A DNA stretch of 64,000 bases from Bacteroidales bacterium (GTDB taxonomy: Bacteria; Bacteroidota; Bacteroidia; Bacteroidales; UBA10428), in the NCBI GenBank assembly GCA_016935435.1, contig JAFGQZ010000026.1, positions 62,001-126,000 of the forward strand, in the 5' to 3' direction. Both the position numbers and the translations under genes were made by a program. Shown here piece by piece: positions 58,793 through 64,000 of the stretch (position 1 is the stretch's first letter; each line of letters begins with the position of its first letter). Below the pieces are notes generated by a model. The model searched no databases. It saw only the letters and a list, made by a program, of their open reading frames with translations, and was not told the origin of the DNA.

Positions 58793-60823
58793 TTATTTCA
58801 ACCCGCTTCTTTTAAGCAGGTGTTCGTGCGATGGCTTTTGCCCCCTGAAACGCACATAAAGTTCCATAGGGTGTTCGGTGCCGCCTTTCGATAGTATGCA
58901 ATCTCTGAATTTAGAGGCCGCCTCTTTGTTAAATATCCCTTTTTCCTTAAAGAAGGCGAAGGCATCGGCATCGAGCACTTCGGCCCATTTATAGCTGTAA
59001 TAGCCTGCGGCATAGCCGCCGGAGAAGATATGGCTAAACGATGGGCTGAGGGCAGTATTGGTTACCCGGGGCAAGACCTGTGCCGGGGCTGTAGCTTTGG
59101 TTTCAAAATCAAAAATATCAACAGGGGCATTTTCATTAAGGGTATGCCACTTCATGTCGAGTATTCCAAAAGCAAGCTGCCTTACGAAGAAATAGCCTGA
59201 GTTGAAATTTCTCGATTCAATTATTTTGTTTACCAAATTTTCGGGAATTTTTTCGCCCGATTTATAATGTAAAGCTACCTTATCGAGCCAATCTTTTTGT
59301 TCGGCCCAGTTTTCGAGCAATTGCGAGGGGAGCTCAACAAAATCGCGGTAAACATTGGTGCCGGCAAGTTCTTCGAAAGTGCAGTTGCTGAGCATACCGT
59401 GCAGGGCATGGCCAAATTCGTGCAACATTGTAGTAACTTCGGTAAATGTTAGCAGCGAAGGTTTTTTGCCGACAGGTTTCGAAAAGTTGAACACCAGTGA
59501 AACATGCGGCCTGATATTTTCACCAGCAGCTGTTTTGTGTTGTTGTTGGTATTCGGTCATCCAGGCGCCACCTTTCTTTCCTTTGCGCGGAAAGTAGTCC
59601 ATGTAGAGCAACGACAGGAAAGTGTTATCGTTGTCGAAAACTTCAAACACTTTTACATCGCTATGGTAAACGGGAATATTTTTCGACTCCTTAAAGCTGA
59701 GTTCAAAAAGTGTGCCTGCCAGTTGAAAAACACCTTCTTCAACTTTTTCGAGTTGAAAGTAGGGGCGGGTCATTTCATCGTCGATATCGAATTTTTCTTT
59801 CCTCAGTTTTTCTGAATAGTATGCCCAGTCCCAGGTCTCCAGAGTTCCTTGCAGTCCGTTTTTGTTGGCAAATTCCAGCAGTTCCTCATATTCTTTTTTC
59901 GCAAAGGGCATGGCCGCATTGAGCAGCCCATTGAGAAATGTTCCGACATTTTCTACCGATTCGGCCATTCGGTTGCCCAAAACGAAATCGGCATAGGTTT
60001 TATAGCCCAGGATAGAAGCTTTTTTACTACGTAGGCTGGCAATACGTTTTATTATTTCAATATTACTGTTTTTATTTTTTAAGCATCGGGTGTTATAGGC
60101 AAAGTATATTTCTTTGCGAAGGGCTCGGTTGTCAGCATATTTCATAAAGGGTCCAAAACTCGGGAACTGCAAGGTGAAAGCCCATCCTTCGAGCCCACGC
60201 GATTTGGCTTCATCTTCAGCAGCAGTGCGCATGTCGTCGGGCAAGCCTTCCAAATCGTTCTTGTTGGTAATATGCAGAAGGTAGTTATTGGTTTCTGCAA
60301 GCACATTCTCGTCGAAATCGACCGAAAGCGTTGCAAGTTCTTTGGTTACTTCCCTGTAAATGGCTTTATCGGTGTCGGACAAATTTGCCCCGTTGCGCAC
60401 AAAATCGGTATAAGTTTTTTCGAGCAGCCGTTTCTCTTCAACCGAAAGCATGTTTTTATCGGCTGTGCCATAAACCTTTTTTATACGTGCAAACAAATCT
60501 TTGTTCAGCACAATATCGTTATGGAAGTCCGAAAGCAGGGGCGATATTTCTCGTGCAGCAGCCTGTATTTCGGGGTTTGTTTCGGCAACGTTCAGGTTAA
60601 ACAGCAAAGCCGACAACCTTCCGAGCCGGTAGCCTGCACGCTCAAGTGCTGCAATGGTATTGTAAAAACCAGGTTCTTCGGGGTTTGCAACGATACTTTC
60701 AATTGCACTTCGGGCCGAAACAAATTCTTGTTCAAAGGCAGGCTGAATGTGCCCGGGAATTATTTTGTCGAAAGGAAACGATTGGTAAGGTGTATTAAAA
60801 AGGCCTATTAATGGATTGTTCAT
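58793..60823 (-). CDS. M3 family metallopeptidase (Dcp/oligopeptidase-like)
   Basis: TMLHEFGHALHGMLSNCTFEELAGTNVYRDFVELPSQLLENW zinc-protease motif and M3 fold pattern. Confidence 0.96.
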   Translation of the reverse strand: MNNPLIGLFNTPYQSFPFDKIIPGHIQPAFEQEFVSARSAIESIVANPEEPGFYNTIAALERAGYRLGRLSALLFNLNVAETNPEIQAAAREISPLLSDFHNDIVLNKDLFARIKKVYGTADKNMLSVEEKRLLEKTYTDFVRNGANLSDTDKAIYREVTKELATLSVDFDENVLAETNNYLLHITNKNDLEGLPDDMRTAAEDEAKSRGLEGWAFTLQFPSFGPFMKYADNRALRKEIYFAYNTRCLKNKNSNIEIIKRIASLRSKKASILGYKTYADFVLGNRMAESVENVGTFLNGLLNAAMPFAKKEYEELLEFANKNGLQGTLETWDWAYYSEKLRKEKFDIDDEMTRPYFQLEKVEEGVFQLAGTLFELSFKESKNIPVYHSDVKVFEVFDNDNTFLSLLYMDYFPRKGKKGGAWMTEYQQQHKTAAGENIRPHVSLVFNFSKPVGKKPSLLTFTEVTTMLHEFGHALHGMLSNCTFEELAGTNVYRDFVELPSQLLENWAEQKDWLDKVALHYKSGEKIPENLVNKIIESRNFNSGYFFVRQLAFGILDMKWHTLNENAPVDIFDFETKATAPAQVLPRVTNTALSPSFSHIFSGGYAAGYYSYKWAEVLDADAFAFFKEKGIFNKEAASKFRDCILSKGGTEHPMELYVRFRGQKPSHEHLLKRSGLK

Positions 60824-61022
60824 ATCAGTTTTAAATTTATCGGAGCCGGCAAAAATACGAAAATTATCTGTTACCGGCGTTTTTTAAAACAAAGTGCAAA
60901 CACAATAAAGTGTTGAAGCATTGCCTATTGTTACTGATTTAAAAAACAAATTGGCTTTTATTATAAAAATGTCGGTATAACATTATAGTTTTACGCGCTT
61001 AAAATTTCAAACTGAATATCCG

Positions 61023-62627
61023 ATGAGAGATTTTTTTTCACGTAACAGGGTTCTGACCGGGCTTACAGGTTTATTGTTAATTCCGGGTTGGTACGAGTGG
61101 GGCACCGGGCTTACCATGTTGTTTGCATTTATACCCTTATTGATTGTTATGGAAAGGTTAGTAGCCCTAAAAAGCGGAGGCCGAAAGTTATTTGGCTTGT
61201 CTTTTGCCGGTTTTTTGTTTTGGAATTTTGGTGCTACCTGGTGGATAAATTTTGCATCGTTTTTTGGTTTGCTTACCGCAGTTTTTGTGTCGTCGTTATT
61301 TATGGCAACAGCCGTATGGCTTGCTTTTAAGGCCTGGCAAATGTGGGGGCGAAGGATAGGGCTGATTGCGTTTATCGTTTTTTGGCTTGCATTTGAGTTT
61401 TGCTATACACACGGAGAAATATCGTGGCCATGGCTTACACTAGGCAACGGGTTTGCATATAACCACAGGCTTATACAGTGGTACGAGTTTACCGGGGTTT
61501 TTGGGGGGTCGCTGTGGGTGCTGGCATCCAATGTTTTAATTTTCCGGACATTTTTCCCCGTAAGCGGCCATGCGCAATTGCACAGAAAAAACGCCATATT
61601 GGCTTCGGCATTGATAGTACTGCCTGTTTTAGTTTCGTTGGCCATATATTTTACCTATAAGGAGGAAATCAACCCGCGAAAAATAGTTGTTGTACAGCCC
61701 AATATCGACCCCTATCTGAAGTTTAACGATATTCCGCCCCTGGAACAGTCGAAAATTCAGGTTGACGAAGCGGAGCGTCTTGTCGATTCAACTGTAGATT
61801 ATGTTGTTGCCCCCGAAACGTCTATAATGAACAATATATGGCTTCACCAGATGGAACAGGTGCCAGACATTCAAATGGTTCGTAAGTTTCAACAGCAATA
61901 CCCGCAATTAAAATATATTACAGGCATTATGTGCTACCAATTGTATGCCCCGGGCGAGAAATTAACAGCAACAGCGCGCGAATACGGTAATGGGCATTAT
62001 TACGACAGTTATAATTCTGCCATTCAAATCGATTCTTCCGACTCCATTCAAATCTATCACAAATCGAAACTTGTAATAGGGGTTGAGAAAATGCCCTATC
62101 CCGGGCTGCTAAAAATTCTAAAACCTTTAACATTAAGGCTGGGGGGCACCTTTCGAAGCCATAATACCCAAAAAGAACGTTCGGTGTTCACGGCTTCCGG
62201 CGATTCGGCAAAAATTGGCACCATTATCTGCTACGAATCGGTATATGGCGAATTTGTTACTGAATATGTAAAAAAGGGGGCAGGTTTACTGTTTGTAATG
62301 ACAAACGACGGCTGGTGGCGAAATACTCCGGGCCACAGGCAACACAATTCCTTGTCGGCTATACGTGCAATTGAAACCCGAAGGGGTATTGCCCGCTCTG
62401 CCAACACTGGTATTTCATCGTTTTTCAACCAAAGGGGCGATATGTTACAGAAGCTTACCTGGTGGAAACGTGGGGCTCTTATTGATGAACTCAACTATAA
62501 TTCCAGATTGACATTTTATGCAAGGCATGGCGATTATATTGGCAGGGCGGCTTTTTATCTGGGGTGGGCACTATTGGCTACTGTGTTAATAAAAGCTTTC
62601 CTGAAAAGAATAAAACGCGGGCGATAG
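61023..62627 (+). CDS. lnt: Apolipoprotein N-acyltransferase
   Basis: N-terminal TM bundle; nitrilase triad context VAPETS, YHKSKLVIGVEKMPYP, TIICYESVYGEF; MTNDGWWRNTPGHRQH. Confidence 0.95.
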   Translation: MRDFFSRNRVLTGLTGLLLIPGWYEWGTGLTMLFAFIPLLIVMERLVALKSGGRKLFGLSFAGFLFWNFGATWWINFASFFGLLTAVFVSSLFMATAVWLAFKAWQMWGRRIGLIAFIVFWLAFEFCYTHGEISWPWLTLGNGFAYNHRLIQWYEFTGVFGGSLWVLASNVLIFRTFFPVSGHAQLHRKNAILASALIVLPVLVSLAIYFTYKEEINPRKIVVVQPNIDPYLKFNDIPPLEQSKIQVDEAERLVDSTVDYVVAPETSIMNNIWLHQMEQVPDIQMVRKFQQQYPQLKYITGIMCYQLYAPGEKLTATAREYGNGHYYDSYNSAIQIDSSDSIQIYHKSKLVIGVEKMPYPGLLKILKPLTLRLGGTFRSHNTQKERSVFTASGDSAKIGTIICYESVYGEFVTEYVKKGAGLLFVMTNDGWWRNTPGHRQHNSLSAIRAIETRRGIARSANTGISSFFNQRGDMLQKLTWWKRGALIDELNYNSRLTFYARHGDYIGRAAFYLGWALLATVLIKAFLKRIKRGR

Positions 62628-62712
62628 TATGTTCGGAGTCAGGTTAATAAAAGAAATTTATGAACCCCGAAGGGCTCAACGAAGTTAATTAAATAGGTTA
62701 AAAGATCAGGCA

Positions 62713-63105
62713 TTAAAAAGGATGCTCGTCAACAGCCAGTATTTCCTTGAAGCAATAAAATTGTTCGAGCACCTCTTCGCCCAGTTCGCGCATTTCGTTG
62801 TCGCCCCTGAAATATTTCCAGGTAATCTTCACGTTGCAGTCTTCGCGCCCGTGAAGCCCGCTGATAATGTCGCACAGTTCAAAAACCATTTTTGAGGCTG
62901 CTGTATTAAGGTAATCGAAATGCAGTATTAATTCGGTGGCGGCTTGTGGAGAATCAAGGTAATTGTTCACCCATTTTCTGATTGGGGCAAAAAAAGTCCT
63001 CACATCTTCGGGAATTGCAACCCCGCTCATTTTAAGCAACCCTGTTGTGGCATCGAATTTTACGGTTGGGGTAGTTTCGTCACCTTTAATATCAAAATTC
63101 TCCAT
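62713..63105 (-). CDS. SiaC-like (DUF1987) regulatory phosphoprotein family
   Basis: TPTVKFDATTGLLKMSGVAIPEDVRTFFAPIRKWVNNYLDSPQAATELILHFDYLNTAASKMVFEL. Confidence 0.9.
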   Translation of the reverse strand: MENFDIKGDETTPTVKFDATTGLLKMSGVAIPEDVRTFFAPIRKWVNNYLDSPQAATELILHFDYLNTAASKMVFELCDIISGLHGREDCNVKITWKYFRGDNEMRELGEEVLEQFYCFKEILAVDEHPF

Positions 63106-63189
63106 TGTCGCGTATTCAATTTAACAAGTGCGAAAAAAAACGAAAAAACTGGTTTTTTAAAGGTAAACAAAAAAACAAAAATAAGAAAA

Positions 63190-64000
63190 TTACAAGGGAA
63201 ACTGCCCTGGGTTTTTCTCAAGCATAGTACGGAAATCGCTGAAGGCTTTTTTGTCGATGTTTTTGTAAAACTTACTGAAATGCGAGGGATCGTCGAAGCC
63301 AAGCTGGTAAGCAATTTCCTTGTTTGTTAAGTTAGTGTGTATTCCCAGCCGCTTTGCCTCCAGTATAATTCTTTCCTGAATGAAGTCTTTTGCTGTTTTG
63401 CCAATAGCTGTTTTTATTACATTGTTCAGGTAATCCGATGTAATGTTCAGGCTGCCGGCATAATCCGAAACTTTGTGCCACTTTCGGAAATTCTTTTCAA
63501 CCGATCGCCTGAAACGCTTTAAAATAGAACGTCCTGCCTGAATCGACTGGGTATTGTCGGTACCTGGCCCGGGTGCATATTTGTTGCATTCTATAAGGAA
63601 CAGTTTCAGGTAAGCCCCAAGAACTTCCGTTCTATACTGGGTTTGTCCGTTAAAAGCTTCCTGCATCGTTTCAACTATTTGAGAAAGTGCAAGGGAGCCT
63701 TGTTTGTTTAGTAGAAGGGGCGGGGTGGTTGAGGTGCAGGAAAATAATCCCAGATCGGAAATAAAATCGGTGCTTATGTGGTTTTGCTGAAGAAATTCGA
63801 AGGTAAACATTATTACTACCCCTTCGGGTTTTCCAAAAGTAATTACCTGGTGAACTTGCCCCGGGGACACAAAAAACACATAATTTGGCATTATCGCGAA
63901 TTCCTGGTAATCTATAATATGCTGCCCACAGACATTTTTAGCCCATAAAACAGTATAGTAATCGTGCCGGTGGGGTGAGTCTGGCACATTCCCGTTACGC
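63190..64000 (-). CDS. AraC-family transcriptional regulator (probably truncated by window edge)
   Basis: Cupin-like N-terminus (HRHDYYTVLW) and C-terminal HTH GSLNITSDYLNNVIKTAIGKTAKDFIQERIILEAKRL...NKEIAYQLGFDDPSHFSKFYKN. Frame stays open to the window end (RNGNVPDSPHRHD). Confidence 0.92.
   Translation of the reverse strand, partial: RNGNVPDSPHRHDYYTVLWAKNVCGQHIIDYQEFAIMPNYVFFVSPGQVHQVITFGKPEGVVIMFTFEFLQQNHISTDFISDLGLFSCTSTTPPLLLNKQGSLALSQIVETMQEAFNGQTQYRTEVLGAYLKLFLIECNKYAPGPGTDNTQSIQAGRSILKRFRRSVEKNFRKWHKVSDYAGSLNITSDYLNNVIKTAIGKTAKDFIQERIILEAKRLGIHTNLTNKEIAYQLGFDDPSHFSKFYKNIDKKAFSDFRTMLEKNPGQFPL

Noticed and set aside
60272-60811. 179-aa plus-strand ORF
   Set aside because: Antisense to the M3 peptidase; shadow ORF.

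Overview
This 64 kb window looks like ordinary chromosome from a member of the Bacteroidota. Supporting signs are SusC/TonB-type receptors, FecR/ECF regulation, a T9SS plug protein, a T9SS C-terminal sorting domain, the nqrABCDEF operon, and TAnnTTTG -7-like promoter boxes. I can support about 53 protein-coding genes. The first (transketolase) and the last (AraC-type regulator) run off the window edges. I found no rRNA, tRNA, CRISPR array, prophage or transposase. The main loci are: housekeeping genes (ychF, holA, pruA, putative proline dehydrogenase, nqrA-F plus apbE, lnt, HU); an ECF-sigma/FecR/TonB-receptor/DUF4249 lipoprotein cluster (24.4-31.3 kb); a GH5 glycosidase and a T9SS-secreted GH18 chitinase with duplicated CBM6 modules; and a TetR / outer-membrane barrel / ABC ATPase / two FtsX permeases / LolA-like carrier operon (48.3-54.1 kb). 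The observations most worth follow-up are: (1) the TetR-OMP-ABC-LolA-like operon as a candidate trans-envelope lipid or lipoprotein export system, with its permease pair bracketed by 37-bp direct repeats; (2) a PafA-family protein at 2166-3818 whose catalytic and metal-ligand motifs look almost all substituted (candidate pseudophosphatase); (3) a receiver-like/PEP-synthase ATP-grasp fusion protein of unknown role; (4) intergenic heptamer repeat arrays; (5) a possible structured leader upstream of a small orphan ORF. All family names come from motif recognition by eye; no database search was run.
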